Under the pieces are notes generated by a model. That model was not told where the DNA came from, did not search any database, and saw only the letters and a list, made by a program, of their open reading frames with translations. From positions 186,001 through 250,000 of the forward strand of contig NZ_JAJMOY010000002.1 of the NCBI RefSeq assembly GCF_020991415.1: a DNA stretch of 64,000 nt. Reading direction: 5' to 3'. The translations under genes were made by a program, and so were the position numbers. Numbering within the stretch: position 1 is the first letter of the stretch; every line of letters begins with the position of its first letter. The DNA is from Flavobacterium sp. ENC (GTDB taxonomy: Bacteria > Bacteroidota > Bacteroidia > Flavobacteriales > Flavobacteriaceae). Shown piece by piece: positions 43,997 through 52,594 of the stretch.

Positions 43997-45265
43997 TTAA
44001 TTTTTAAAATATACCAAATGCTGAAAATCCGGATCGGTTAAATTTAACTTACTCAGATGTTCTTCGGAATGAAGTTCACAGTTTTCCAATAATTCCGTTT
44101 TTTCTTTATGTGCCAGCGCTATTTCCGTATTGATGGCCTGAAACCAGCCTTCCTTGTATTGGTGATGGTAGTGCAGGTATTCTTTTACCGGAAATACAAA
44201 TCCATCGATTTTGGACTGAAGTTCCGAGATTTTTCCGGTAATGGTAATCACCTGCTGTTTGAAGTCATTGGTTTTATTGATATAGTCTTTTTTTAATTTT
44301 TCCAGATCAAGAAGATTTTCTTTTTTACCTCTTATAAAAGCCCTGATTTTATCAATATTTTCAAATTCCTTCATCACAAAATCAAAAACAAGTCCCCAGA
44401 TAATATAGACCACAAATCCGGCAAAAATGATCATCCAGAATTCGGCTTCACCCAGGGCGATATTTAAATTATACGGTGCCGAGTCTGTTGTTTTGTTAAA
44501 CTCATAAATCTTCTTTTCGATCTGGTAAGCCAGCAGGGCATCAAACAAAAAAGTGGTCAGGAACAAAGCAATCATTCTGAAGACATTTTTAATTCCTTTT
44601 CCTTTCTGAACCATATGAATGACATAGCCTAATCCCATAAAAACAAACGGAATCGTAACCACGAGCACACCTTCAAGCCAGCTGGCCTTAAAGGAATTGG
44701 TCAGTGCATCCGCATCAAAAATTGCGGCTGTCAGGCTGTCATTGGCAAACTCTTTGAAAAAAGCAGAATAAGAAGCCGAAATATAAAAGACCAGTACGTA
44801 AAGCGTTATAGGAAGAAGCAAAAACAAACCGATATAAAACTGGGCTTTCAGGCCTTTTCCGTCTTCGATTCCGTATTTGTCAGGATTGCGTTTGACTTCA
44901 ATAATTTCATTTTTGATCTGGTCAACACTATCATTGACATCCTGTTCTTTCTTTTCGTAAATGCCGATTGCCGCTTCACATTTCTTAAGCTCCGTTCTGT
45001 TTTTTTCCTGTTCTTCGCGATACGGCTGCTTCAGTCGGTCCTGTTCCAGTTTTTGTTTTCGGCACTGGTCTTCAAAACTCATATACAGGTTCTGGAGACA
45101 GGCTTTCAGTACAATAGGTTTTCCGGTTGCTTTAATAGAAGCTGCAAATCCGCTTTGGTAATAGGTGATTCTGATTTGCTCTCTGTCTTCTTCATTTTCC
45201 TGAAAAAGACTGAAGGGAGAATCCTCGGTTTTTTTAAGGCTGAATAGTTGTGTAAGTGATTTCAT
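43997..45265 (-). CDS. four-helix membrane protein with two coiled coils
   Basis: 422 residues. Order: N-terminal cytoplasmic region, coiled coil (about 65-130, FEDQCRKQKLEQDRLKQPYR), TM1 (about 142-162), TM2 (about 200-222), TM3 (about 228-246), TM4 (about 275-298), then a second coiled coil (about 305-360) and a charged end. No family recognised. Its start lies 3 nt after the TerB-like stop, and its own stop is 4 nt before the VWA-like start, so all three are one transcript. The layout suggests a scaffold spanning the inner membrane. Confidence 0.75.
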   Translation of the reverse strand: MKSLTQLFSLKKTEDSPFSLFQENEEDREQIRITYYQSGFAASIKATGKPIVLKACLQNLYMSFEDQCRKQKLEQDRLKQPYREEQEKNRTELKKCEAAIGIYEKKEQDVNDSVDQIKNEIIEVKRNPDKYGIEDGKGLKAQFYIGLFLLLPITLYVLVFYISASYSAFFKEFANDSLTAAIFDADALTNSFKASWLEGVLVVTIPFVFMGLGYVIHMVQKGKGIKNVFRMIALFLTTFLFDALLAYQIEKKIYEFNKTTDSAPYNLNIALGEAEFWMIIFAGFVVYIIWGLVFDFVMKEFENIDKIRAFIRGKKENLLDLEKLKKDYINKTNDFKQQVITITGKISELQSKIDGFVFPVKEYLHYHHQYKEGWFQAINTEIALAHKEKTELLENCELHSEEHLSKLNLTDPDFQHLVYFKN

Positions 45266-45268
45266 AAG

Positions 45269-45679
45269 CTAAGCATTTAATTGACTAATAATTTCTTCCT
45301 TTTGAATGTTTTTCTGCACACAATCAATGAGATAGTTCGATAAATCAGTGATGTTTTCGTCCAGGAAATTAAACTTCCTGCAATACTTCTTCAGCATATT
45401 CAATTCATCATCGGTAATTTTTCCGTCGGCCCAGATGATTCTTGTAAAATCATATAAGTATTCTATTCGTGTCGTCAGCTCTTCGGGAATAACAAATTCG
45501 CTATTCACCGGATTCTGGAAAAGTTTATCGAGTTCCTCTTTGGGAATGCCGCGTTCATCGGCAAAATGATACAGCATCTGAAGTTCTAATACATCAAACT
45601 GATCATCGGATAACGCCATTTGATATAATCTGAGGAAATGGCTTTTAAGTTCGATAGTCATAGTTGTTGGTTCGTTCAT
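45269..45679 (-). CDS. TerB-like protein
   Basis: 136 residues, all helical. Two halves carry the acidic pattern of TerB/DjlA N-terminal domains: LSDDQFDVLELQMLYHFADE with GIPKEELDKLF, and WADGKITDDELNMLKKYCRK. TerB folds bind metal ions and are linked to tellurite resistance and membrane-associated stress complexes. It lies 17 nt after the YidD-like gene and is coupled to the membrane protein. Actual tellurite resistance cannot be inferred. Confidence 0.75.
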   Translation of the reverse strand: MNEPTTMTIELKSHFLRLYQMALSDDQFDVLELQMLYHFADERGIPKEELDKLFQNPVNSEFVIPEELTTRIEYLYDFTRIIWADGKITDDELNMLKKYCRKFNFLDENITDLSNYLIDCVQKNIQKEEIISQLNA

Positions 45680-45696
45680 AATAATGTAAGTTGGGT

Positions 45697-45978
45697 TTAG
45701 TTCATTAATCTTTCGGCAATTTCTTCTGTTTCAATTATTAATTTAGAAGGAAGAATCATCTGTATCTTATTATTTATAGGGTTTTTAAAAATTTGAAAGT
45801 TTCCACGGCAATTTTGATATCGAAATAGAAATGCTTTTAATCCATTTTTAAAACCTTCTTTCTGAGTTATTTCAAATACATAATTGGAACACGATTTTTT
45901 AAAAATGCATCTTTTCCTTTTAGAAGGAGGAATGAGCTTCCAATACATTTGAATAACAAACAGGATTAAATGCTTCAT
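45697..45978 (-). CDS. YidD-like membrane protein insertion factor
   Basis: About 93 residues from the ATG at 45978, which overlaps the upstream stop as TAATG. The frame is open to 46044, but those residues lie in the neighbouring gene. YidD signature: LILFVIQMYWKLIPPSKRKR then CIFKKSCSNYVFEITQKEGF with the CxxxxSCSxY motif, and FRYQNCRGN near the end. YidD assists YidC-dependent insertion and is usually near rpmH/rnpA/yidC. Here it is in a different operon, so it is probably a second, specialised copy. Confidence 0.78.
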   Translation of the reverse strand: MKHLILFVIQMYWKLIPPSKRKRCIFKKSCSNYVFEITQKEGFKNGLKAFLFRYQNCRGNFQIFKNPINNKIQMILPSKLIIETEEIAERLMN

Positions 45979-46208
45979 TATTTTTGAAAAACAACCAGAT
46001 GCGTGAAAAATGTTTGTGCAGGTTTTGCTCCAAATCCAAAACATCCTATTTCCTGATTAACAAAAGTTGTTATGTTTTCTACGCGGACGTAGCTCCAGCC
46101 TCTGTCGTTATGATGCTTTATCAGACTTTCTAATTGCTCCGCAATATGACCGTTGACATTTTTCTTAGGATCGATTGAAGCTGCGAATGGTACTACTTTG
46201 TATTCCAT
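45978..46208 (-). CDS. small DUF4177-like protein
   Basis: 76 residues. MEYKVVPFAAS and LIKHHNDRGWSYVRVENI match the short DUF4177 pattern (YEYKVV ... GWE.V). Soluble, function unknown. It is the first gene of the operon; the YidD-like start overlaps its stop. Confidence 0.65.
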   Translation of the reverse strand: MEYKVVPFAASIDPKKNVNGHIAEQLESLIKHHNDRGWSYVRVENITTFVNQEIGCFGFGAKPAQTFFTHLVVFQK

Positions 46209-46323
46209 AATTTCTAATTTTTTAAAATTGTTAGATTATTTGATTTTTAATAATTCAAACTTAAACCTATTTAAAACCAGTATTTTACGGAAAACCATAA
46301 TCCGGATTATTTTAAGTTCAGGC

Positions 46324-46352
46324 CATAAAAAAAGCCCCCGAAGGAGCTTGAT
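46324..46352 (-). terminator. terminator after the NarL-type response regulator
   Basis: On the minus strand AAGCTCC-TTCG-GGGGCTT forms a 7-bp stem closed by a stable UUCG tetraloop and followed by TTTTTTT. It ends the two-component operon. Confidence 0.85.
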
Positions 46353-46378
46353 AACGTGATAAGAGTAGAGTAATGAGA

Positions 46379-47047
46379 TTAAATAATCCCCATATCTTTT
46401 GTAATCGACACCAGATGAATGGTATTATTCGCTTTAAAAAAATCTTTTAGTTTTGAAAGCCTTTTTTCGATAGCGCTTTTGCTATTGGGCTTCACCTCCA
46501 GGCTTTTAAAAATTTCTATAATTTCATCTTGTGAAGTACCCGATGCCAGGTGTTTTAAAATTTGAATATCCACATCGTCCATTTCGAAGTTATTTTTTTC
46601 CTGTAAGGCCGAAGCGACTTCTGGCGAAATAAAGGTCTGATCTGAAGAGGAGACAATATGAATGGCTTTTTTTAGTTCCTCAATACTGTTCAGGCTTTTT
46701 AGCACAAACGCATCAATCCCCGAATTGTCGAAAAGCGATTTAATACGATAACTTTTATCTTCGACAGAAAAAGCGATAATTTTAATATCAGGCTGTAAAT
46801 CGCGCACTTTCTGAATCAGTTCGTCACCGTCTTTAATCTTTACTTCGCGATGCCCTGTTTTGAATGACAAATCACTAATCAGTAAATCATAAGGTTCATT
46901 TTGATTAATGGCGGCTCGCATTTTCAGAAATGCTTCATCACAATATTTGGAATGTTGAAAATTTACAATATTTAAATCTTTTAAGACTTGTTCAATTCCT
47001 AAACTGATGGTATCAACGTCTTCGGCTACAATTACTTTTTTAAACAT
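46379..47047 (-). CDS. NarL/LuxR-type response regulator
   Basis: 222 residues. The receiver has VAEDVD and the phospho-acceptor in YDLLISDLSFKTG, with an unusual charged insert (HREVKIKDGDEL), then FVLKSLNS. The C-terminal region VDIQILKHLASGTSQDEIIE then NSKSAIEKRLSKLKDFF is a LuxR-like helix-turn-helix with a two- or three-residue loop insertion. It lies 6 nt downstream of its probable partner kinase. Confidence 0.9.
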   Translation of the reverse strand: MFKKVIVAEDVDTISLGIEQVLKDLNIVNFQHSKYCDEAFLKMRAAINQNEPYDLLISDLSFKTGHREVKIKDGDELIQKVRDLQPDIKIIAFSVEDKSYRIKSLFDNSGIDAFVLKSLNSIEELKKAIHIVSSSDQTFISPEVASALQEKNNFEMDDVDIQILKHLASGTSQDEIIEIFKSLEVKPNSKSAIEKRLSKLKDFFKANNTIHLVSITKDMGII

Positions 47048-47053
47048 ACAGAG

Positions 47054-48760
47054 TTATTTAGGCATAGTTATTTTTACTTTAAAACCTTTTCCGGGTTCTG
47101 TATCAAAAATAATAGATCCTTTTATGGACAGAATACGGTTTTCCATATTTTGAAGGCCATTTTTAATAATTTTATTTTTATCGGTTCCTTTTCCGTTATC
47201 GGTGTAATTAATCAGGATAGAATTGTCATCAGTGTCAAACTTTACCATCACTACCGGGGCGCTGCTGTGTTTTTTCATATTGACCATTAATTCCTGTAAA
47301 ACCCTGTAAATGGCTACTTTTTTCAAGTCGTCAATAGTTTCCCACTTGACATTTTCGATGCTGGTAATAATTACGTTTGTACCCGGACTGTTATAGGTCG
47401 AAAGCATTTCTTTTAAGTTGGCAGCATAATTTTGTTTGGTATCAATGGTATTGTTCTCTCTCGAAATTCTGCGCACCCGTGCATAAATATGATCCAGTTT
47501 CTGAATCAGGGTTTCCTTACTTTCGGTATCTAAGGATTGTGTCTGTGTAAAAGTCATTGCATTAAAAACATCATTGGCCAGTTCATCGTGAATATCTTTG
47601 GCAATTCTGGTTTCGGTGTCGTAGGCCGTTTTTATTTTTTCAATTCGACTTCGCTTTCTCAGGTAAAGAATGAAAAAGAAAAGGGCTGCAATGCCTATTA
47701 TAAAAAAGATGCGTTGGTATTTTACTTCCTGCAGCGATAATAAGTTTTCAACCCGTTCTAACTTCAGTTTCTGATTTTCCTCTTTTTCCTTTTTGGAATC
47801 GTATTTAATCTTGGCAAATTTGTTTTTGAAATTGTTCCTGATTTTGATAATACTGTCGTTAATCACAATATATTTCTGGGCATATTGGGTACCCGAACCA
47901 TTGGAAATTAAAAAAGACAATGCTTTCAGCCGCTCGTCAACACTATTGAATTTCGTAGCTAGCGCATAGGCATTTTGCGCATTTTGATTTGATTTTGCAA
48001 GATTAGTTCCGGAATAATATTCGGCTAAATGGAGATAGCTTTCAATGCTTCCGTAAGGGTCATCAATCTGTTTTCTTAAGGCAAGGCTCTCCTTCATAAA
48101 TTCAAGCCCTTTGTCGTACGTTTCATTTTTAAAGTAAGCAAAACCCAGATTATCCAGCACCCTGGCTTTGCTTTTGTGGACTTCAGGCGACCTTTTATCT
48201 GTTATTTTGTCGCTTAAAATATTACTCTTTACTATGGATTCTAAAATAGCTATCGCCTCGGGATATTTTTTTTGGTTGATATAAACAACGGCAATGTTAT
48301 TTAAAGGCGCTTGTTTCGATAATGGATCTTTCGAATCCTTAATGGCTTTTTTATAATAAAGAATGGCATCATCGTATAAGGAAAGTTCCTTATCGGCGAT
48401 ACCGAAAAAGTTATTGATCGCTACTGCGTAATTATTGTCATTTTTAAGGTAGGGCAGCGACTCGGTTAAGGTTTCCTTACTGCCATAATAATCGCCATTT
48501 ATTTGCTGGATATAAGCCATCTGCATCAAATTGTAGACAATATTGGCGCTGTCCTTATAGGTTTCGAATGTTATTTTTGATTTATTAAAGTAATAGAAAG
48601 CACTATTAAAGTTGCTTTTTTGTAAATTGGAAAAGCCCTTCTCCTGAAGTATTTTGGCTTCTTTGGTGAAGAGGGTAGGATCAACCGGTGTAGTGGTATG
48701 CTCCTTGCAGGAAAGCAAAAAGAGAAAAAGGAATAAATACAAAATCGGGGACCGTAGCAT
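47054..48760 (-). CDS. TPR-containing sensor histidine kinase (HisKA_3 type)
   Basis: 568 residues. A lipoprotein-like or uncleaved signal (LYLFLFLFLLSCKE) is followed by five or six tetratricopeptide repeats in the periplasm (NNIAVVYINQKKYPEAIAIL; LGFAYFKNETYDKGLEFMKE). A TM helix lies at about 350-370, then the kinase core has the phospho-acceptor in AKDIHDELANDVFN and the ATPase motifs DNGKGTD and NMENRI. This is the class that pairs with NarL-type regulators, as here. The TPR domain probably senses a protein or peptide. Confidence 0.93.
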   Translation of the reverse strand: MLRSPILYLFLFLFLLSCKEHTTTPVDPTLFTKEAKILQEKGFSNLQKSNFNSAFYYFNKSKITFETYKDSANIVYNLMQMAYIQQINGDYYGSKETLTESLPYLKNDNNYAVAINNFFGIADKELSLYDDAILYYKKAIKDSKDPLSKQAPLNNIAVVYINQKKYPEAIAILESIVKSNILSDKITDKRSPEVHKSKARVLDNLGFAYFKNETYDKGLEFMKESLALRKQIDDPYGSIESYLHLAEYYSGTNLAKSNQNAQNAYALATKFNSVDERLKALSFLISNGSGTQYAQKYIVINDSIIKIRNNFKNKFAKIKYDSKKEKEENQKLKLERVENLLSLQEVKYQRIFFIIGIAALFFFILYLRKRSRIEKIKTAYDTETRIAKDIHDELANDVFNAMTFTQTQSLDTESKETLIQKLDHIYARVRRISRENNTIDTKQNYAANLKEMLSTYNSPGTNVIITSIENVKWETIDDLKKVAIYRVLQELMVNMKKHSSAPVVMVKFDTDDNSILINYTDNGKGTDKNKIIKNGLQNMENRILSIKGSIIFDTEPGKGFKVKITMPK

Positions 48761-48820
48761 GATAGTTACTTTCCCCGAAATTACTAATTAATACTAAAAA
48801 TAGTACCTAAAATAAAAATA

Positions 48821-49000
48821 TTATTTTGGTGGCGGTAAAACAATTACCGGCTGGTCACCAGGTCCGTCGGCATAAGAAGGTACCGGATCAATTTTCTTTT
48901 GGGTTTCTTTGGTCACCGGAGTATCTAATTCGTCTGCTGTGCAGGAAAATAATGTAGTTGTAAAAAGTGCGAATGTTCCCACTATGATTAATTTTTTCAT
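48821..49000 (-). CDS. small lipoprotein
   Basis: 59 residues from the ATG at 49000 (MKKLIIVGTFALFTTTLFSC); eight upstream in-frame codons to 49024 would disturb the signal. The lipobox Cys is at about 20. The mature peptide is short and proline-rich (DQPVIVLPPPK), with no fold. It lies directly upstream of the TPR kinase on the same strand. It may be a signal or ligand for that kinase, but this is only positional inference. Confidence 0.65.
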   Translation of the reverse strand: MKKLIIVGTFALFTTTLFSCTADELDTPVTKETQKKIDPVPSYADGPGDQPVIVLPPPK

Positions 49001-49024
49001 CTTGAAAGAATTTAAAATTGACAT

Positions 49025-49365
49025 AGGTATGGCCGTCCGGATTCCATCCAGAACTTGTAAACAATACCTAAGAGGTTGGGAAGTGAAGTGCGTAGAACTA
49101 TAAGATTTTCATCTATACTTCCCGGATAAATTCCGTCTTACGGTTTTCCGCACTTTTTAATTGAACTAGTTTTGTACATTTGTTTTTGACCTGCAGATCA
49201 AAACGTTAACTAATTTGATATGGCAAAGATGCGACGGTTACAAACGATTGTTTATACGGAGTTCCGGGAGTTCCGATATATTTTTTTAAAGTCTGAAGAA
49301 GTCTGAAGAATTCCTGAAAATTCCTGAAAAGTACTAATGTAAATTCTTGAAAATTTGAAGAGCCT
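49025..49365. other. 341-bp spacer with three short tandem duplications
   Basis: No gene. GGAGTTCCG is duplicated at 49258-49275, GTCTGAAGAA at 49291-49310 and TTCCTGAAAA at 49311-49330, all perfect and adjacent. They lie in the probable leader of the following gene. Confidence 0.8.
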
Positions 49366-50316
49366 ATGTGTAACAATACCTTTTTTGAGTACTATAGAAA
49401 AGCTATAAAAGAAAAATATGAGATAGAAAGAAAGGGAGATTACTCTAATAATTTAAATCCTCCCACTGTAGCAAATCTTAGAAATCTCTGTATGAAAAGA
49501 TTTAGGTCAGATACTATTACTATTGATGATTTAAATACATTTAAATCTTTTTTTGAATTTGAATTTGATGGTCTAAAGAGAAATTTGATTACAGGAAGGG
49601 ATTTGAATAAATTTAGAGCGATTGGTGATTTTTTTAGAGGAGAAACAATTCAGCCGCTAGAGGATACAATTCATTTTTCTGCTATTTTATTAGATTTTCA
49701 GCCCAGACCATTTAAAAAATTTAAGAAAGTTATGGACGGGAAAAGCGAAGATGAAATAATGAAAGAATTAAAATTAAATAATGATTATACTAATGAAGAG
49801 GAGAATATAGACGAAGTAGATAATAAAAATGGAGAGACGATCAAAGAATTAGACAAGGATATTTTTAATAGTCAAGGACAGAATTTACTAGCAGTAAACA
49901 AATATCCCAAAAGCACATTTTTTGAAATATTATTAAAAAAATCAAAAAATGAAACTGCAAGATTTGTTGGAGTTATTTTATTATTTACAACAATATACTT
50001 TACATTTCTTAAGAAAGATTATATGCAATGGTCTAAAGATCATTATGAAGTTGTCAGTAATGAAGGAATTGAAGGAAACCCAAATGAAATAATTCAATAT
50101 GACAAACATCTTTTGGATTTTAAAAAGATACCAGTTTGCGATACAACGACTTGGTTTGTAAATGGGAAATCTATTGTTTGGTATGCAAAAACCGATAATG
50201 AAGTAGATTTTTTTACCACATGCGGAAATGGAAGGCATCCTGTAAGTGGCAGTACGACAAAACCTGTAACATATTATATTTTTGATAAATACAAAAAACC
50301 ATGCAGTTTAAAATAA
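49366..50316 (+). CDS. unknown membrane-anchored protein
   Basis: 316 residues, AT-richer than its neighbours. The N-terminal 120 residues are polar and helical (PPTVANLRNLCMKRFRSDTI, DLNKFRAIGDFFRG) and could be a small DNA- or protein-binding domain. An acidic linker follows, then one TM helix (about 198-215, FVGVILLFTTIYFTF), and an outer domain with VCDTTTWFVNGKSIVWYAKT and a C-terminal KKPCSLK. I do not recognise it. A decayed copy of its 3' end and terminator lies 240 bp downstream, which suggests a former tandem duplicate. It resembles a recently acquired accessory gene. Confidence 0.65.
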   Translation: MCNNTFFEYYRKAIKEKYEIERKGDYSNNLNPPTVANLRNLCMKRFRSDTITIDDLNTFKSFFEFEFDGLKRNLITGRDLNKFRAIGDFFRGETIQPLEDTIHFSAILLDFQPRPFKKFKKVMDGKSEDEIMKELKLNNDYTNEEENIDEVDNKNGETIKELDKDIFNSQGQNLLAVNKYPKSTFFEILLKKSKNETARFVGVILLFTTIYFTFLKKDYMQWSKDHYEVVSNEGIEGNPNEIIQYDKHLLDFKKIPVCDTTTWFVNGKSIVWYAKTDNEVDFFTTCGNGRHPVSGSTTKPVTYYIFDKYKKPCSLK

Positions 50317-50360
50317 AAAAAGAGCGGATATACCAAACAGTATATCCGCTCCTTTTTTTT
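50315..50360 (+). terminator. terminator of the unknown membrane protein
   Basis: GAGCGGATATAC and GTATATCCGCTC (12 bp) with a 6-nt loop and a following T8. Nearly the same terminator recurs at 50553-50595. Confidence 0.85.
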
Positions 50361-50369
50361 CGCCAATCT

Positions 50370-50402
50370 AAACCCGACAGGTTTTAAAAACCTGTCGGGT
50401 TT
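50370..50402. repeat. 33-bp near-perfect palindrome
   Basis: AAACCCGACAGGTTTT and its complement meet with almost no loop. It lies between the gene's terminator and the decayed duplicate. It could be an extra terminator or a dispersed palindromic element. Confidence 0.7.
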
Positions 50403-50518
50403 GTCGCCATGTGTAATGTTATATTTTAAATTGTTTATAGATAGAATGAGATGCTATCCCACAATTCACCACCGTTTATAGGAATGAGTTGTCTCTTTAT
50501 CTACTGCTGTCATCACAA

Positions 50519-50595
50519 GCTTAAAAAATGCAAAAAACCATGTGGCTCAAAATAAAAAGAGCGGATATACTCCTTAGTATATCCGGTCTTTTTAT
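50519..50595 (+). pseudogene. residual 3' end of a duplicate of the preceding gene, with terminator
   Basis: Codons ending KKCKKPCGSK-stop (stop at 50553-50555) match the neighbouring gene's DKYKKPCSLK-stop. The sequence continues with the same terminator (GAGCGGATATAC, 6-nt loop, GTATATCCGGTC, T5). Upstream of about 50519 the similarity is lost. It is best read as the remains of a second paralogous gene. Confidence 0.55.
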
Positions 50596-50648
50596 CTAAT
50601 TATTTAAGAAAAATTCGTGCTAATTCGTGTAATTCGTGGCAAACTTTT

Positions 50649-51497
50649 TTACCCCACAATCTCCCCGCCATTAATATGAATAAACTGCCCCGTAATATAG
50701 CTGCTGTCTTCGCAGGCCAGGAAAACGTAGGCAGGTGCCACTTCAGAGGGCTGTCCGGCTCTACCCATTGGATTGTCTTTTCCGAAATCGGAGAGTTTAT
50801 CGAAACTTGCTACAATAAGCGGTGTCCAGATAGGCCCCGGAGCTACTCCGTTGACCCGTATTTTTTTTGGAGCCAGCATAGTCGAAAGTGATCTTGTAAA
50901 GCTCACGATGGCACCTTTAGTACTCGCATAATCCACCAGATGCTCACTGCCGCGGTAAGCGGTCACGGAGCTGGTATTGATAATCGTATCTCCTTCTTTT
51001 AAGAAAGGCAAAGCGGCCTTTGTAATGTAGAAATACGGATAAATATTCGTCTCGAATGTTTTCTGAAGCTGGGAAGGCGTAATTTTTTCCAGTTCAGTCT
51101 GCGGAAACTGCACAGCGGCATTGTTGACAATAATATTGATTTTTTTAAACAGTGTCTGACACTTCTTTATAGCCGATTTGCAGAACTTCTCGTCTTTCAA
51201 ATCACCACTGATCAGCAGACATTGCTGACCTTCTTTTTCGATAAGTGCTTTCGTTTCAAGCGCATCTTTATCTTCTTTCAGGTATACAATCGCAATATTG
51301 GCACCTTCACGCGCAAAATGCACAGCGACACTACGGCCAATTCCGCTGTCACCGCCCGTTATAAAGGCAGTTTTTCCGAATAGCTTTCCGCTTCCTGTAT
51401 AGTTCTCCCGAATGATCTCAGGTTCTGGATTCATTTTATGCTCATTACCGGGAAGTTCTTGTTTTTGCTCAGGAAATTTTTTTGGCTTCTTTTCCAT
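50649..51497 (-). CDS. short-chain dehydrogenase/reductase, general-stress type
   Basis: 282 residues of the SDR family with the roughly 40-residue N-terminal extension (KKPKKFPEQKQELPGNEHKM) typical of the YhdF/YdaD-like stress oxidoreductases. Rossmann motif TGGDSGIGR at about 48, NNAAVQ, catalytic Ser in NTSSVTAY and the YASTK Tyr/Lys pair, ending GGEIVG. NAD(P)-dependent; substrate unknown. It opens the second stress-flavoured block of the window. Confidence 0.92.
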   Translation of the reverse strand: MEKKPKKFPEQKQELPGNEHKMNPEPEIIRENYTGSGKLFGKTAFITGGDSGIGRSVAVHFAREGANIAIVYLKEDKDALETKALIEKEGQQCLLISGDLKDEKFCKSAIKKCQTLFKKINIIVNNAAVQFPQTELEKITPSQLQKTFETNIYPYFYITKAALPFLKEGDTIINTSSVTAYRGSEHLVDYASTKGAIVSFTRSLSTMLAPKKIRVNGVAPGPIWTPLIVASFDKLSDFGKDNPMGRAGQPSEVAPAYVFLACEDSSYITGQFIHINGGEIVG

Positions 51498-51764
51498 GAT
51501 CCATCATTTTTGAGTTATTAATTATTATCTAAAGTATCTGATTTTTGAAAAAACAGTTAACCTGAAAGAATCAAAAAGTAACCCTATAAAATCTTTAAGT
51601 AGTTGGTAAATAGGGATTTTGTAAAATTATACGGAGATCCTATAATGAGGAAAACAGGAATTCAAATTATTTTTGATAGTCTTATAAGGACGAATGAATT
51701 AAGTTATAAGGATCGAAAAAAAATATCACGAATACACAGTACTAATTTTTAACTGAATGAAAAA

Positions 51765-52133
51765 ATGATACATCAAATTGACACCACAGATAATATAGTG
51801 GCTTTCCGGGCATTAGCGGAAGTGACCAAAGAAGATTTTCAAAGCGTAGTTGTTCCTGCCGTTGAAAAATTAATAAATCAAACTAATGAAATTAATTTTT
51901 TACTGGTTTTGGATACCGACATACAAAATTTTACAGCAGGAGCATGGCTTCAGGATGCCATGCTTGGAATCAAGCATTTAGGAAAATGGAACAGGGCTGC
52001 CATTGTTTCAGACTCAGAGGAAATTATTTCTTTTACCAATGGTTTTAGCTATGTCGTTCCGGGAGAATTCCGTGGATTTAAAAAAGAAGCTTTTAATAAA
52101 GCGTTAAATTGGGTGGAAGGAAATATTAATTAG
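51765..52133 (+). CDS. SpoIIAA-like STAS domain protein
   Basis: 122 residues of the SpoIIAA-like group: VAFRALAEVTKEDFQSVVVP, INFLLVLDTDIQNFTAGAWL, GKWNRAAIVSD, VVPGEFRGFKKEAFNKALNW. These small proteins have a STAS-like fold without the anti-sigma phospho-serine, and may bind lipids or partner proteins. It is monocistronic with a strong terminator. A CCTATAATGA element lies about 125 nt upstream. Confidence 0.85.
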   Translation: MIHQIDTTDNIVAFRALAEVTKEDFQSVVVPAVEKLINQTNEINFLLVLDTDIQNFTAGAWLQDAMLGIKHLGKWNRAAIVSDSEEIISFTNGFSYVVPGEFRGFKKEAFNKALNWVEGNIN

Positions 52134-52161
52134 TCTTTTCAACCTTGTTTACAATAAAACA

Positions 52162-52199
52162 AAAAAAAAGCACTTCGTTTAGAAGTGCTTTTTTTTTTT
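52162..52199. terminator. bidirectional terminator
   Basis: AAAAAGCACTTC and GAAGTGCTTTTT around a 4-5 nt loop, with A and T runs at the ends, between converging genes. Confidence 0.85.
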
Positions 52200-52473
52200 A
52201 ATGCTCGTAATAATTTCCGGTAATGTCTGTACTCTTATTTACATTTTCCAGTTTTTTGGACTTTATTTTTTTATAGACCGCTGAGGTCAGCAGGGGAATG
52301 GCAAGACCGGCTACAAATGCACCAGTTTTGGCATGTCCGGTTTTCTTTAAGGCAGCACCGATTATAAGGGAACCAACACCTGCCAAAACCAATTGTTTTG
52401 CAGAAATTTTGGAGTTATTTTGTTCTAAATGCGCTGTAGTTCCAACTAATAATGGATTAATGAAATTTGACAT
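52198..52473 (-). CDS. small two-helix membrane protein
   Basis: 91 residues. Two hydrophobic glycine/alanine-rich helices (LVLAGVGSLIIGAALKKTGH and AKTGAFVAGLAIPLLTSAVY) are joined by a short basic turn, with polar ends. The pattern suggests a hairpin in the inner membrane. No family recognised. It sits with other small, probably stress-related genes. Confidence 0.65.
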   Translation of the reverse strand: MSNFINPLLVGTTAHLEQNNSKISAKQLVLAGVGSLIIGAALKKTGHAKTGAFVAGLAIPLLTSAVYKKIKSKKLENVNKSTDITGNYYEH

Positions 52474-52594
52474 ATTTTCAATTTTTAATTAAACATTTAT
52501 AAAATCTGAAAGCCATTCAGATTCATTTTAAACTGTAAAGCTGTAATGATTATTGTCATTCCTTTTCTTTCAGTTCGTTTTATTTTTTGCAATA

